From Oscheius onirici (Eukaryota > Nematoda > Chromadorea > Rhabditida > Rhabditidae): a stretch of 64,000 bases of DNA. The first letter of the stretch is position 1; the number at the start of each line of letters is the position of its first letter. Made by a program: the position numbers and the translations under genes. The stretch spans positions 1,798,064 to 1,862,063 of the forward strand of contig OW051468.1 of the NCBI GenBank assembly GCA_932521025.1, read 5' to 3'. Shown here piece by piece: positions 53,080-63,508 of the stretch. The notes beneath the pieces are model-generated. The model was not told the DNA's origin and did no database searches. It saw only the letters and a program-made list of their open reading frames with translations.

Positions 53080-53703
53080 TTTGTCCCCTTTCATCCCATT
53101 ATCCTGACCTCACTCTTGTCCGTCGTCCAGTCTTCCTGCGACTGTTTTCTGATAGATCAAGGTGCAAAGTTTTGACTCCAGGTCTCCATTTCCAGACACC
53201 TGCCCAACTGGCTGGACGGTCAATGACATGTACTGCTACATAAAAGTAGACTCTCCTGCCGGCTCACAGTCACTACAGACAGATGCACGAACGGACTGTC
53301 AAGCAATGGGCAGAGATCTAGCTTCCATTCATAGTGCAGCTGAAAGCAGTTTTCTTATAGGTAACCCCGAAAAAAATGTCCATAAACATGTCCTTAGGCT
53401 TCTGTGACTCACCTTCTTATGCCTGCTGGATTGGCTGAATGATGAAAGCTACTTGTCCTGGTCCCGGAATGGTAGGATCTATTTGCTGGGAATGGTTGGA
53501 TGGAACGCCTGTAAGTCCATAAAACTCGTTATATTTTAAATATTTAGTGGGATTACACAGGTCTTTGGGAGCCGGTGGGACCAAACGACACGCCTCCAGA
53601 TATCACCTGCACAATAATCTACTTTAATGGAGTAAACGATGTAAGCTGCGCCGATGATGACAGCGTCGATTATATTTGTAAAATGGATGCAGTTCTTATG
53701 TGA
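53080..53703 (+). pseudogene. C-type lectin-domain gene, broken
   Basis: CTLD landmarks are clear: 'CPTGWTVNDMYCYIK', 'DCQAMGRDLASIHSAAESS', 'YACWIG', 'WEWLDGTP', 'GLWEPVGPNDTPP', 'VNDVSCADDDSVDYICK', with a stop after 'MDAVLM'. They lie in different frames: after 'WIG' an in-frame TGA appears, and two shifts are needed before 'WEWLDGTP' with no good splice sites to explain them. The signal-peptide-like stretch upstream ('PIILTSLLSVVQSS') has no ATG, and a mariner-like MITE ends just before it. Probably a pseudogene whose promoter or start was lost at the MITE insertion. Confidence 0.65.
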
Positions 53704-54890
53704 ATTAACACTTTTTTATATCAAAAAGACAGACTTCTTGACGATTTTTTCTTCACCTGATGTTGGCAAGTGAAAGTAAGCGACTGGCAATCACAGAAAT
53801 ATAGAGGTAGAACGACATTTTCTTCATTTTTGAATTTTTTCTCCAAGTCGTGATCTTTTGATATCCTTTCCATCCAGGACCCAGTTCTAATCTCCGATGG
53901 ACGACAAATTTATAGCAGGAATTGTCTTCATGTTGCCCCTTTCTCGAGACCACATCAAAACACGACAGGATTTCAACCTTCTCGCAGTGTTTTTGTTTTC
54001 AACGTGGATGGATTGTACAAAATGCTTTTATGGTTTGTTCAAAAATTCGAAGACATACAGTAAGCCATTTGATTCTGATCGAGACCAACAATATTGGCGC
54101 GCTTTTAAACTAGGGGTTTTCAATTCGAGAAATCTCACTTTGCTTTACTAAATGTAAGGCTGTGCAAGCTGTCGTTGGCTGCTGGTATAAAAAATAACAG
54201 AAAAACATTTTTTTGGTGAGAGCTACAGAAGGAATTTTAAAAACACTTTGAAAACGCGCCAAAATTGTTGGTCTCGAACAGAATCCAATGAGTTACTGTA
54301 TGTCGTCGACTTTTTGAACAAACCATAGTTTCGATTCAACTTTACGGTGAGATTGATCAAAACCTGCGCAACCCCTACATGTCACGATTGCTGTCACAGT
54401 GATTTGTGCGATGTGCCTCCTTAACATAAGCTATGAAAAACGGAATGTGTGAGTTGAAAAATGACAATAAATGCAAAAATGTCAATTTAGGGACCGTCTC
54501 GCTTATGTGAAACATATAAAAAGGATCCCAAGAAGTGCAGATTGTTCTACGAGAATGCGGCTAGTAAATTATGAAGAAAGAGCCGATATGCCTCTACACA
54601 CTGTGCCTTCTGATATTCCGTAATGAATTTTGATGAAAGTTTCGTGAGAAAGATACTTTTTGCTAGATCAAAGAGTCTCTTCTTGATAACCATGTTATCG
54701 TATGCCGTCTGCCATCTTCGATCATCTTTTGAGATATTCTCGAAAGAAACCGAAAACTTGGCAAATAGATAATGGTAAAAGCGATTAACTCACTTTATCG
54801 TGATATCGATTGATAGCTGTATTTTTGAATCAGCTCAAGCCTTTTTTCAAAATGGAAATCAGCTACTCTCTCTGACCGAAAGAACGAATA
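53704..54890. other. Mostly non-coding spacer with a MITE
   Basis: Besides the TA-MITE at 54031-54325 I see no supported gene. A 44-codon plus-strand frame at about 54493-54625 has no recognisable motif. Confidence 0.4.
54031..54325. mobile_element. MITE with TA target, second member of the TGGTTTGTT family
   Basis: A 295-bp element begins 'TGGTTTGTTCAAAAATTCGA' and ends 'TTTTTGAACAAACCA', flanked by TA (54029-54030 and 54326-54327). Internal arms are also inverted ('GAGACCAACAATATTGGCGC' against '...CAAAATTGTTGGTCTC'). Same end sequence as the 171-bp element at 21890-22060. Confidence 0.85.
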
Positions 54891-55684
54891 GGTTCAAGTA
54901 AAGGTGACTGGATTTTTCTTTGTTTTATCAACACATTTTAAGAGTTTCATGTATTGATTCACCACGTGAAGAAACTTCGGTTTTTTTGCTCCATTTGTGG
55001 CCATGGCACCCATAAAGAATACTTTCTGCAAAAACACTTTAATACGCATTCCGAATCTGAGCCAGAAAAACTCGAAATTCCTGTTAAATCCGTAGCTCAT
55101 GAAGTGGAATATCGGCTCAAAGTTTGCTTTGGAAAGATGGAATTGCAAAGCAGCTGATTTCGCCTTGGAGTTAGATTTAAGGGATTCAGGATAGTCATGT
55201 TGCAGTGGTGTAGCGATGGATTGGTTGATCCTTTGAACTGATCGGCTGGACAGCTGTGGTTCCAAGAACAATTGCTCAAGGATGTCGGAGATGAGATAAA
55301 GCTTCGGTCTGCCGTTAGCCCCCATCTGAATTTAACATAACGAGCCTCAACTCGTTTGAATTTGGCGCCAATTTGAAAAGCCTGATTACTACCAAATCTA
55401 AGGGCTATGAAAATAATCTAAGGCCTTGCGAAAACACGGTCGAGTGCTTTGAAATGATCGTCCTCTAAGAGTACTCAGTGGCAGTTTCTTATGCAGGCTA
55501 AAATGTCGAGATAACTGTCGGAATAAGGGCAAAAAAACTCATAACAAAACTTTATTCATAAGATCAGAAGAATCGTCACCAACTGGAGCGTCTTGCTCTG
55601 ATCCTACATGTTCGTGTTTTATTTTGGAATAAAAACATGTATCAAAAGAAAAAATATGGTGAGATTCAAAGGGAATTGGTTACT

Positions 55685-55869
55685 TTTTAGGTTCAGGCAA
55701 TGTGGTTGAAGTGAGCATCGACGGTAGTGACAAAGATTCTGGGGCTGACCAGAATGGCGAAAGTTTCAATTCTTCGGATGACTCAGTTCTACGGAATGAG
55801 GAGTCTGACCATCAATCGATGGAAAATTCAGTTCAAGAACCATCGGCGAAGCATCTCGTCTTAAACTAA
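55685..55869 (+). CDS. Acidic exon-like segment in the arm 2 insertion
   Basis: After a TTTTTAG acceptor, an open frame reads 'GSGNVVEVSIDGSDKDSGAD' and continues Ser/Asp/Glu-rich to a TAA at 55867-55869. It resembles the last exon of a gene whose other exons are not visible, and is absent from arm 1. Family unknown. Confidence 0.3.
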
Positions 55870-55918
55870 CGGAGTTGCAGAACATTGGTCAGTCTACGAA
55901 TTATGGGAAAACTAGTTA

Positions 55919-56100
55919 TTTATATTTATTACGATAATCATATCATTCTGATATGTAGCATCATACTTCTTCTAAAAAGTTCGGGAGTCCTGACCGCAAC
56001 GCAAATCCAGTTTTCGCCACATCTTGTCGTGATATCGTCTTTCCATCTAGCTCTAGGTCTTCCAGCTGTCCTGTACCTGTTCCACGGGAAAACTAGTAGG
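55919..56100 (-). mobile_element. RTE 3'-end fragment inside arm 2
   Basis: Minus-strand frame 'NRYRTAGRPRARWKDDI' to 'MMLHIRMI' is the C-terminal box of the same RTE subfamily as 44704-45999 ('NRYRAAGRPRARWKNAL' to 'HIEMI'). Its 3' end shares 'ATTACGATAATCATATCATT'. It is a strongly 5'-truncated insertion, absent from arm 1. Confidence 0.85.
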
Positions 56101-56289
56101 AAGAAGGAATCACAGAGCAGACTCGCTGAGTCCTTTAAGAAAAAGGCGACCAAATACTGATTGATTCACTATCTCTAACGCAAGATAAACCTTCTTTTTC
56201 AATTGGTTTTGCTCCCTAATCTGTAAGAAAGCCGCAACTTTATCATGGAACTACAGTTTCACGCAATCAGCAAAAAAATTGAGTAAATT

Positions 56290-57023
56290 CAATGACCGTT
56301 GCTTCCCTTGACTCTCTGCTTTTCAAAGAAGTTATATACGTCTTCCATCGTGGGACGGTCGGCTGGTTTTTCTTCCATCATTCTATAAGAAAAAAATATC
56401 ATCAGAGAAATATGACTCACTTTAGAACAAAGGACCAACTTTCGGGAGATACATCAACTTTTGCTGTCAGTTTTTCATCGAGAGGCTCCTTTGGATTACA
56501 GCGAAAAATCATGCTCCAAATGGATCGTCCAAGCCCGAAAACGTCAACCTTTGGAGTGTAGCTATCATCTCCGTCAAGAATTTCGTTAGCAGTATAGCCG
56601 TCTGTTCCACGTTCGGAAGTAAAGTCACAACAAAGGACATTCGAGGCAATTTTGCCTAGCCTAGTAAATCCAAGATCGCTGATCTTCAGAAGTTGGTGGT
56701 CATCATTTAGTAACATGCTGAAAGTCTTTATACAAAGTGAAAAACAGCTCTCACTTGTGAGGCTTCACATCTCGATGAATCGCCTTGCTTTCGTGGATGA
56801 ACTGCAGTCCGCAAGCTGCTTGAAGACTCCAGCGAACGATTGAAGCTTCGTCATATGTCACAGTATCACTTGTAATCACTGGCAAGGACACAATCAAGTA
56901 AAACAACGCTAGTTAGTTACCTTTGTCCAATGATCCGCCTTTACAATACTCCATTAGTAAGCCTGCTATCAGATGTTCGTCCACGATGTATCCATAAAGA
57001 GACACGATATGTGGATTGCACTG
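56290..57023 (-). CDS. Protein kinase in duplication arm 2
   Basis: Reverse-strand copy of the kinase at 46840-47600, with the same 'IHRDVKPHN', 'LKISDLGFTRL' and 'GTDGYTANEILDG' motifs and identical residues through 'EKLTAKVDVS'. From there it has its own sequence: 'PESWSFVLK', then a last exon 'MMEEKPADRPTMEDVYNFFE' ending 'VKGSNGH'. The last exon is related to, but clearly different from, that of arm 1. As in arm 1, the Gly-loop half of the N-lobe is not found. Confidence 0.7.
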
Positions 57024-57865
57024 AGTCTAAACTTGTTGCATGAGAACCGGCTGATGCAAAGTATTCTTTCGGAGCTCACATTGAAAAGTGACCAAAAAGC
57101 AGTTTCCCCCTGATTTCTCAAACCTCCGAAATTGGGCGAAACTTGTTGAGATTCCGGTCATCTTGTCAGTAAGGACGAGACGTCTCTTTACCCCAGTAAC
57201 TCGCAGCAGCATACTACGGTATTCTCCATTCATTACCTTATTTTGCCCTTTCTACCTGTTATCTCATTGCTGTTCTCTTTTTAAACCTCCCGCACAAACT
57301 GCGGTCCTGTCGATTACTGTATTTTACCTGCCAATTCAAGGCCTTGTGATAAAAGTAATCGTGTTGTCACTTTTTCATCTGTTTTCGTTTTTACTGTGGA
57401 ATTAGCTCAGAATAAAACGGTTATCTAAACTCTTGTGTTCTTTCGTATTTGTCGGCAAAGTCTGTCGATAAATCGGTTTCTAGGCGTTTCATTGTTATTC
57501 CCTTCACCTTGTCTTCCACAGCTACCAAGTGATAGATAGTTGTGTGAACCCTCCTCATCCGGGCAGAAAACCAGTGATCACCGTTACTCCCTTTCCAGAT
57601 AAAGAATGCCGGACGGCGAGGAGTTTCTTAAACAAGTTGTGCTGCCTGTTTCTAATTTCTCGGCACATTTCCCCCCTGCATTCTGCAATGTGTTTGTCTT
57701 CTCCTTTCCCTGCCCGTTGCCATGTGTTTTTCCTCCTCTACCATTTACGATGTACCTATTACCATGTCCCCTTTCTTCTGTCTATTTTTTTCCCGTTTTC
57801 CTAACCCGCACTTGATTCTTTACTATCTGGAGACTGGAAGTCAAAAATAATCAAAGTCCACGCAC

Positions 57866-58243
57866 TTGCAAATTGCCTTGTCTAAACTTGTTACTTGTTT
57901 GATTAAGAACTACAGACCCATTGCTTTACTGTCAGTTATTTACAAGGTCTTCACATCAGTGCTGGGAGAGCGGATGAGGACAACGCTCGATGAGAATCAA
58001 CCGCCAGAGCAAACGGGATTCAGACGGTCATATGGCACCTCGGACAATATCCAAGTTGTGAGAGATCTCATCCAAAGAAGTGTGGAGTACAATTTTCCCC
58101 TTTACATCGGATTCATTGATTACTCAAAGGCCTTCGATACTATTGAAAGACCAGCCCTGTGGTCTTCCCTCTCGGAACAAGGAGTGACTCATTTGATGCT
58201 ACTCCGGACTTTGAAAACCGAATTTACATATCGTAGGTTTTAA
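57866..58243 (+). pseudogene. RTE reverse transcriptase 5' part, cut at the duplication boundary
   Basis: Identical to the N-terminal part of the 44704-45999 frame through 'RPALWSSLSEQGV' (58184). It then runs into unrelated sequence ('THLMLLRTLKTEF'). The catalytic YADD is absent. The junction is the right breakpoint of the inverted duplication. Confidence 0.9.
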
Positions 58244-58734
58244 AAAAGACATTTTGATGCAAAAAAACCTTTACGTTAAACTCATATTACCTTTCATTAC
58301 AGCAAGATCATTGGCAATATTCGCAATGTTATTGGTCTGATTACTACAATGATTTTCATTCTCGTTTATAAAGGAGTAGGTTGTACATCGTTCCTTCTTC
58401 ATTTTCATACGACAGACGAACATATCTGTATACATCCTTTATTGCATGCAAACACTTTTTCTTTATGTGGGCACTGAAGATCGAAAACTCAGGTTATTTT
58501 TAAAACATTTAGTTGAGAAGTCACTATCTTCAAACCATGATTGTAATAACATTTCAGCAAAGCTGCAGCCGAAAACAATGCTTCGGAGCCATTATCAGAA
58601 GCGGACATCTTTTTTATTGCCTTGTTAGATTCACATGAGTATAATAGTTACCTCGTGTTTTCAGGAATAGAACGTTAACTGAGGAGTTCCTCTTGTGGTC
58701 AATGATAATTCTATTGTGTAATATACTCATTAGA

Positions 58735-59694
58735 TGGAACCGATGCTCAAATGGTTACCGCGAAAGCATCAACGGCGATTTTGGAACTTTGTTCATATTC
58801 AGTATCTATATTTTGATATAAGCGTAATCACACTAGATTTAGTCACCTTGACTGCATTCGTTCAGGCTATAATCTTTCTGGTAACCATAGAGAACCCGGA
58901 TATGACATCCTTCTACGAAGATGTAAAAATTGTAAGTGCTGTGACAGGCTGTCAAAGTTTGATGCTTCACGATTTTTTTTCAGATAGTCACGTTACTGCA
59001 CATTGTACTGGCTATTCAGGAAATTTTTGTAGTAGTCAGATTCGAGTTCGGCACGGTTGAATGGAACCAGTTGATTAAGGTTTGATGTGCGCAAATAATT
59101 AATATTATTCATTTCACAATCAAGCTGTTTTTGAAGTCTATAAAACATCGCGAGTCTTGTTTTTCGCTAGTGGGATCCATCGGATTCAGTGTGTACATTT
59201 TAAGTTAGTTAAAACTTGAGCTACTCGAAAGTGATGTTTAAGCTCATTTTGCAGTTTCCGGCGTTTATAGTGAATGTTCAATTCAAGTAGCAGGCACTTT
59301 TTTGGCATGTGTTCTGGGAATGGTAGTTTCTGATACTTACTACAAACATAAAAAGTTAAGGCTCAAGCAGTGTTGCAGACCTACGCATTGTTAAAAGGAA
59401 CCATCTTGCAGAATTCTAAACAGAACGTGGGTTTGGTATTGTAGCAAAAAAATGCTTTTTAGGATCAGAGAGTTCTCACAATGATCAACTTGGCTTTCCT
59501 ATCTCTGGATTTATTTGATGGAATCACATTGGGAGTATATGCGGTTACGAAAAAATACAAATACGTTTTGAGGATGTTATCCTCATTTGTTATATTCTTC
59601 CGTCTTCATGCAACCACAGTTTTCGCCAAACCAGAAGATTTTTATAATTTATCGGCTCCCGTAGAAATTGAATTGAATAAAAAGATACAGTAAT
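58735..59694 (+). CDS. Multi-pass membrane protein, unknown family
   Basis: Exons beginning 'MEPMLKWLPRKHQRRFWNF' encode hydrophobic segments 'ITLDLVTLTAFVQAIIFLV', 'IVTLLHIVLAIQEIFVVVRF', 'LVGSIGFSVYILISGVYS', 'VAGTFLACVLGMVVS' and 'MINLAFLSLDLFDGITLGVY'. A basic tail ends '...ELNKKIQ' at 59693. Small introns separate them. A further hydrophobic exon upstream ('VIGLITTMIFILVYKG', about 58302-58376) may belong to the same gene. The general layout is receptor-like, but no diagnostic motif is seen. Confidence 0.5.
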
Positions 59695-60240
59695 AGAACC
59701 GATTTGTTTGTACTCTTGCTAACGGGCAGGTTACTTTATCCTGAGGGCGTAACTTTATGCCCGATTTTCCCGCGGGTATAAAGTACGCTCCGCGGGCATA
59801 AAATACGTTTAGAAGGACGCGAGACATTAGTTCCGCGGAACTGACGCCTATGTATGACATCTCCGACCCAACTGAGGACTAATATTAGTTCATGGTTAGA
59901 AGTAATCTGTTCCCCGAAAGCTTGGATATACCCAGCCCAACTGAGGATGCACAGCGATAGAGATAACCCCTGTTAAGTGCTTACAATTAGATTATCAATA
60001 GAAGCATACTGATGTTATTTTTCGCAACTATTAGTCCGCGAAAAATTCGGACTGACTGCCAGAAGACGACGAGTCTGAATTACACACCTACCCTTCTCAT
60101 TTACATACTAATATGTGCAGAAATGGTTGTTAACCCATTGCAATAAAGTATTTATTGTTAGAATTTTGAATGGCAATTGAGGAATAACGTGAAACAACAA
60201 TCAGTTTAGCTTTATTACTGGTAGAAAGCCAGAGGATGCT
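59695..60240. other. Intergenic, no gene seen
   Basis: A short G/C-rich block with repeated 'CGCGGG.ATAAA.TACG' (about 59768-59808) stands out against the A/T-rich surroundings. No coding or RNA feature is supported. Confidence 0.4.
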
Positions 60241-60314
60241 GGCTGCACCACCGAAATGTTGATTCTGCGAAATGTTGGCTAGAGTCCAGGACAGTCGTCA
60301 GGGTCATATCGAAG

Positions 60315-60430
60315 TAGGTACCAGAAATGGAACGGATGTTAGGAAAGCTGACGGCAGCTATGATGGAAGTCGGATTGGAAATAAACGCTAAGAAGACGGT
60401 TCTAATGTCCAATATCCAGAACAATGACAC
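60315..60430 (+). pseudogene. RTE reverse transcriptase micro-fragment
   Basis: 'MERMLGKLTAAMMEVGLEIN' and the following 'AKKTVLMSN' match the helix after YADD in RTE RTs (compare 'LEKMLKKLIEATSTVGLRIN' and 'DKKTVLLTS' at 11900-12000). Both sides are decayed. Confidence 0.7.
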
Positions 60431-60930
60431 TAAAGATTTTCCAAGTAATTCTTTCTCTACTTAGAATAGTTACTAAGCCTATCATCGTTCTCCTAAGACC
60501 AATTTTTCACCGTTTTTCTCGATCTAAATCTAGCGCACACACCGCACAAACAACAAACAAAACCAGATCCCGAGTTTTAATTGCTAGACCCAGAAGAATG
60601 TTAGCGTAGTCGCCAAATGTGGAAAAAGATTTCTCTTTCTGAAGGGTTACCTATTCCGCAGTTAAACGAACAAGTAACTAAGATATAGTTTATTTGTCCG
60701 AGTTAGAGTTTTGTAGAGAAGGATGTGTAGTTGTCAAAGAATAACCTCCGTTGGGCTTGCTCTTCTTTATATATCCGTCATCATGAGATCCTCTCACCCA
60801 TAAATGGCCATCATATTGCCTTTTCTTTCCCAGCTTTAATATCCTTTCTTGAGCTTTGGTGTCCTTTTGAGTTTCGAGTTTTCGACATCGATTTTGCTTT
60901 TTGTAGAAAGAAAAGCCAAAAAAACTTACT

Positions 60931-61660
60931 TAAAGATCCTGTGACTGAGATCCGGATATCCCTGCTTGCCAATCATGATATCAGCCTCGTTCAGCACGAG
61001 ACAGACAATCTTGGACGGGTCGAAATAGCGCCACTTCAGATAATCCTGACCGGGAGTGCCGATGATAATCTGCTCCGGGATCTTGCTGATGATATTCTGC
61101 TCCGGGATCTTGTAGTCGTGTGGAACTGGAATTCAATTTTTAAATAAATAAATAAGAGGAAACTGACTTCTTCCTTCTCCCTGAACAGCAAAGTCTACTT
61201 TGACCTCCGGCATGAACTGGGCCATGTTGGAGACGACTTTCCCTTAAAAAAAGATTTTTTACATTCTTTCGCAACTTAATCAAAGGTTCAATCAATCAAT
61301 CAATCTATTTAGAACTTTTTCTGTACAAAAAAAAATAATTAAAACGTACCAATCTGCTTGGCCCGCTCGCTGGTTGGAGTCACGAAATATAGCCTGTGGA
61401 TAGCTGTGGGATGGGTCGACATGCGATAGCATCGTTAGAACAAAGGCGGTCGTCTTCCCTGTTCTCGACTGTGACTGGACGATCAAGTTCAGCTTCTGCT
61501 CGAGAAGGAGAGGAAGTACAAAATCTTGGATTTTCGATGGCTGGTGGAATCCCATATCCTCCAGGGCTGTATGAAGCGGCTCTTTTCTAAATTTTCTCCA
61601 TTAATTTAGGAAACCTACTAACAAAAACTTACAGTTCAATTCAGCCCCACTTTCGTCCCT
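60931..61660 (-). pseudogene. ddx-19: DDX19/Dbp5 RNA helicase, degenerate N-terminal half
   Basis: Minus-strand exons encode the Q-motif region 'DMGFHQPSKIQDFVLPLLLE', Walker A 'QSQSRTGKTTAFVL' (Arg where Dbp5 has Gly: GTGKT to RTGKT), 'MLSHVDPSHSYPQAI', motif Ib-type 'TPTSERAKQIG' after a one-base frameshift, 'IIIGTPGQDYLKW' and motif II 'VLNEADIMIGKQGYPD' (NEAD for DEAD). A 27-bp tandem duplication repeats 'KIPEQ(N/I)IIS/G'. The copy stops at a GTAAGT donor at about 60930 and no further helicase exons follow. It is colinear with the C-terminal half at 24162-24621 (same strand, about 36 kb downstream). With a changed ATP-binding loop, changed DEAD box and a frameshift, it cannot be a normal helicase. 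Confidence 0.82.
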
Positions 61661-61689
61661 GGTCGACCTGAAAACGTGATTTTTAGACA

Positions 61690-62250
61690 AATATCAGTAA
61701 TTGAAAGAAAAGAGGAGCACATAAAATGATGATAAAAATGAAAATAAAACTTTTAGAGGCCAGGAAAGTCGCTAAAGGCCTTGTGATCGAAAAGTGGTGA
61801 AGGAACGTATTATAATCACTATGAGAAATTCTCCGGGGCTTTTTCAGGAGTAAAATCGGTAAATCGAGGGTTGTGAAATTAAAAAAAACACATTTTCTGC
61901 TGAATATGAGAACCTCATGTTTACGAAACCAGCTATTTTGCTTTTCCTTCTTCAAAATATCATTTTTTCATCCGAAAGTTTGGCAAACGATAAATCCGGT
62001 TGTTTTGACCAGTTTTTAACCTAGAAACATAAATATAGTATGAAAAAACCCACGTTTTTGACCCAGGTGGATGTAACAAGACGGTCAGTGTTTTTACTGA
62101 TACATTTTCCTGGAATTTGTAGATAGAAATAGACTTTTTTTTTAATACTTCAAAACATTTTTAGTAACTTACGGATATTTTGTATGAAATGTGGAATAAA
62201 TAAATAGAAATATAGAAGGTGCGAAGGGAGAAGGATAAATGATGGAAAAC
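61690..62250. other. A/T-rich intergenic region
   Basis: Only low-complexity hydrophobic frames occur. No supported feature. Confidence 0.4.
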
Positions 62251-62257
62251 TTTCTTG

Positions 62258-63490
62258 TTATATTTGAATGCCCGCGCGTATGATTATTAAAAAAAGCTTT
62301 ACCCACCATACTGGGAGATCCTTCGTTCGCAGTTGGCTCGACGGCTGCCTGTAAAAGAAGATAAGTTGTGAAAGGGTGGAACTGACGTCCAATACGGAGA
62401 TCATAGTGTCCGCTGCTGCACAGAACGAGAGAGCTGTGGCGATAAATGTGGGAGTGCCATAGCCAAGTGAATCCAGAACATGGGAAGCCAGAGCAAAGAT
62501 CAGGGACGCGGTGTCCATCACCTAAAGCCTATAAGCTGGAAAAGGTAACTAACCGGCTGTCCCTTGTTACGGCTATGATATGTCAAATAGGAAGCAGCAG
62601 AAATGATAGCAACAGCAGAAACACCGGTAACCAAATGTTCGTCTGTCTGATCAAGTCCTCTGGTGGTTCCAGACATAAGAAAAAACTGCTACTAGAGCCT
62701 CGCCACAGCCAAACAGACACATTCGAAGAAGAGCATTCCTCCAGCTTGAGCGGTATGGCAATCTATGAAAAGGTAGACAAAAGAACCTTTCATTGTTACA
62801 CCTTAGGTTGTCGCTCACTGAATTCGGCAAAGTCTTGCCCAGAATTAAGCAGGCAACAAAAAGCTTTTGAGATTTGTAAGTATAGTGGCGCCAACTAAGC
62901 AGGACTGGATGGTTATAGTAGCCTGAAGAGTACCCATGTCGTCTTCATCCAGAAAAACGATGAACGAAATAAAATTAGAGACGAGCTGAGCATTTTTATA
63001 AGACAATTCGGTCAAGATACCAGAAATATACTGACAGCAGTTACCCAGTCGTATCGATAAAAAATATCTTCTTCATTCGGAACGCTCTTCTTTTTGTCCG
63101 GGTCCTCTAACGGCCCATGCCTTTCCATTTTATTAGAGCCGCCTGTTCTTCGATAAACTATGGTCAATTTTTGTCCTTCCGTCATTTTTAAGGCATCTGG
63201 AAGAAGGTTAATAGAGCTTGTTAAGAGCGTACCAGCACAGTTTTCAAGAGCATCACGAGACGATCATTTGAAAATCCGGTTTTCTTCTCTAAGTTCCGAA
63301 ATTCAGGAGGGGCCTGAAGTAGACTGCCCACTGGTCTGGAATAGATGGTGACAAGCCCAGACTGTGCAAAATAATCCACGTTTAACTGTTGAACCTCACA
63401 GTGAATGGCTAAAAACCCCAATCTTTTCCCATTTTTGTCTAATCCCAGATGTCTGATAAAGACCAAAAAGTTGGTGTCAATTTTATAAAT
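62258..63490 (-). CDS. Unrecognised protein with hydrophobic C-terminal segments
   Basis: Exons on the minus strand connect well. The first reads 'FIRHLGLDKNGKRLGFLAIH...' to 'GFSNDRLVMLLKTVL' (63230-63470). The second is 'ALKMTEGQKLTIVYRR...' to 'IFYRYDW' (about 63050-63195). The next reads 'LVSNFISFIVFLDEDDMGTL' (about 62900-62990). Further exons at 62258-62700 carry 'GVSAVAIISAASYLTY' and 'ASLIFALASHVLDSLGYGTP'. The last two groups may be a separate gene. No domain is recognised. The gene begins within about 50 bp of the stop codon of the next gene upstream on the same strand, which suggests a nematode-type operon. Confidence 0.4.
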
Positions 63491-63508
63491 TCAATACAAA
63501 CAAACTGA

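Larger units (their letters stand above)
55149..58184 (-). repeat. Large inverted duplication, arm 2
   Basis: Reverse-complement partner of 45681-48097. It is about 620 bp longer, because 55681-56289 carries an extra exon-like segment and an RTE 3' fragment. A short stretch at about 56290-56445 matches arm 1 only at paralogue level. A 4-bp deletion near 55294 changes the receptor-like reading frame relative to arm 1. The right boundary falls inside the RT frame, after 'WSSLSEQGV'. Confidence 0.95.

Noticed and set aside
57606-57815. Identical 69-codon frames in both arms ('MPDGEEFLKQVV')
   Set aside because: Identity is due to the inverted duplication. The frame has no domain or splice support, so it is not called as a gene.
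62820-62930. Possible 5S-like structured RNA
   Set aside because: A 'CTAAGCAGGACTGG' resemblance is too short, and no 5S internal promoter or paired ends are visible.
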